64,000 nt of DNA from Aristolochia californica (Eukaryota; Streptophyta; Magnoliopsida; Piperales; Aristolochiaceae), in the NCBI GenBank assembly GCA_029961685.1, contig JARWKL010000012.1:4937807-5001806 (forward strand), given 5' to 3'. This document shows positions 63,782 through 64,000 of the stretch, piece after piece. Position 1 is the first letter of the stretch. Every line of letters starts with the position of its first letter. The position numbers were made by a program, and so were the translations under genes. A model generated the notes under the pieces. The model was given only the letters and a program-made list of their open reading frames with translations, ran no database searches and had not been told where the DNA came from.

Positions 63782-64000
63782 AAATTTCAAGCTATTAGGG
63801 TTGAACTAGTGGAATTCCCAAACTTGGATAACAAAATTTTTGTGTTCATTTGTGCTGTGTGAATAAATTTTCTTTACTTACATTTGTTATTGTTTTAAAT
63901 TTTTTCCATACATGAATTCAAAAATTTTCATTTTGTTGTGATATATTTGCCTTTTCTAGTTAATTGGATGAAGGGAGAGCGAAAACTCAGAGTTTTGTTT
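63782..64000. repeat. Monomer 97, partial (cut by window end)
   Basis: It is the first 219 bp of a unit that continues beyond the window. TTTTCTAGTTAATTGGATGA resembles monomers 13, 53 and 84 (TAGTTAACTGGATGA). Confidence 0.9.

Larger units (their letters stand above)
1..64000. repeat. Satellite DNA array, ~673-bp monomer, 97 copies head to tail
   Basis: The same sequence of about 673 bp recurs from end to end with no interruption by unique DNA and no inverted copy. The unit is set at the AAATTCCAAGCTATTAGGG phrase; where the true unit begins is arbitrary. Most units are 669-677 bp. The extremes are 435 bp (deleted) and 723 bp (internal duplication). I found no internal sub-repeat, so the 673-bp unit looks like the basic monomer. 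The size is close to four times 168 bp, which would suit a four-nucleosome phase, but that is inference. No stretch over 300 bases lies outside the repeat. The first base is already inside a monomer and the last monomer is cut by the window, so both array ends lie outside. Family identity in databases is unknown to me. Confidence 0.98.
47712..64000. repeat. Array domain IV: monomers 73-97, includes second copy of domain I
   Basis: Monomer starts: 47712, 48382, 49055, 49729, 50402, 51081, 51762, 52436, 53110, 53776, 54448, 55112, 55747, 56421, 57095, 57770, 58426, 59105, 59778, 60449, 61094, 61767, 62436, 63108, 63782. Monomers 73-85 repeat domain I. 86-90 repeat 41-44. 92-94 repeat 69-71. 96 is a hybrid of the 51 and 52 types. 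Monomer 97 is truncated by the window at 219 bp and resembles 53 (TAGTTAA before TGGATGA). Confidence 0.9.

Noticed and set aside
1..64000. CRISPR array
   Set aside because: The repeat unit is about 673 bp and contiguous, with no short repeats separated by unique spacers.
1..64000. Tandem transposon or rDNA/histone-type gene repeat
   Set aside because: The 673-bp unit has no terminal repeats, transposase or reverse-transcriptase-like frames, no rRNA or tRNA-like stretch and no conserved protein family.
1..64000. Assembly artefact from collapsed or artificially repeated reads
   Set aside because: Units differ from each other by many scattered changes and specific indels, which copied reads would not show. 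The poly-G lengths remain doubtful.

Overview
The whole window is one uninterrupted tandem array of a long, AT-rich satellite repeat. I find no gene, RNA gene, transposon or unique-sequence spacer. The monomer is about 673 bp (most copies 669-677 bp). Using the conserved AAATTCCAAGCTATTAGGG phrase as an arbitrary start, I count 96 complete or internally deleted monomers plus a 219-bp partial one at the right edge. All lie in the same orientation. G+C is about 30% on sampled lines. Monomers this long, at this copy number and with no genes between them, point to eukaryotic heterochromatin (centromeric, pericentromeric, subtelomeric or sex-chromosome satellite). A plant is plausible, but nothing here fixes the clade.

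Each monomer has the same layout: (1) a left end with TTAGGGTT, GGAATTTCCC and a short dyad ACAAAA-N-TTTTGT; (2) an AT block ending in a variable poly-T tract before ACGGGATGAAGGG; (3) a purine-rich stretch; (4) a G-rich box; (5) two inverted repeats, CAATCAT-CT-ATGATTG and TTTTGC-N6-GCAAAA; (6) adjacent HindIII and BamHI sites; and (7) a right end with GCATGC and the palindrome ACACGTGT.

Linked variants define three monomer classes. Class A has CAATTATC, AACGGGC and GACACGGG. Class B has CAATCATC, AACATGC and GACTCGGG. Class C has CAATCATC, AACGGGC and GACTCGGG. Region 1-9421 (monomers 1-14) is a mosaic of A and B. Region 9422 to about 26,500 (monomers 15-39 and the left part of 40) is class C. 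Region 26,769-64,000 (monomers 41-97) is again A/B.

Above the monomer level there is a relaxed, shuffled higher-order structure. Monomers 1-4 and 6-14 are copied in order as monomers 73-76 and 77-85, about 47 kb away. The series continues as 86-87 on the right, matching 41-42 on the left. The left copy therefore carries about 17.35 kb of extra, mainly class C, array between its two matching halves. Smaller block copies (69-71/92-94, 51-52/58-59, 21-24/34-37, 32-33/38-39, 25-26/27-28), hybrid monomers (40, 77, 91, 96) and deletions at short direct repeats record repeated unequal exchange and slippage.

Open frames are present, chiefly a recurring minus-strand frame of 60-66 codons. They are by-products of the repeat and I do not call them genes.
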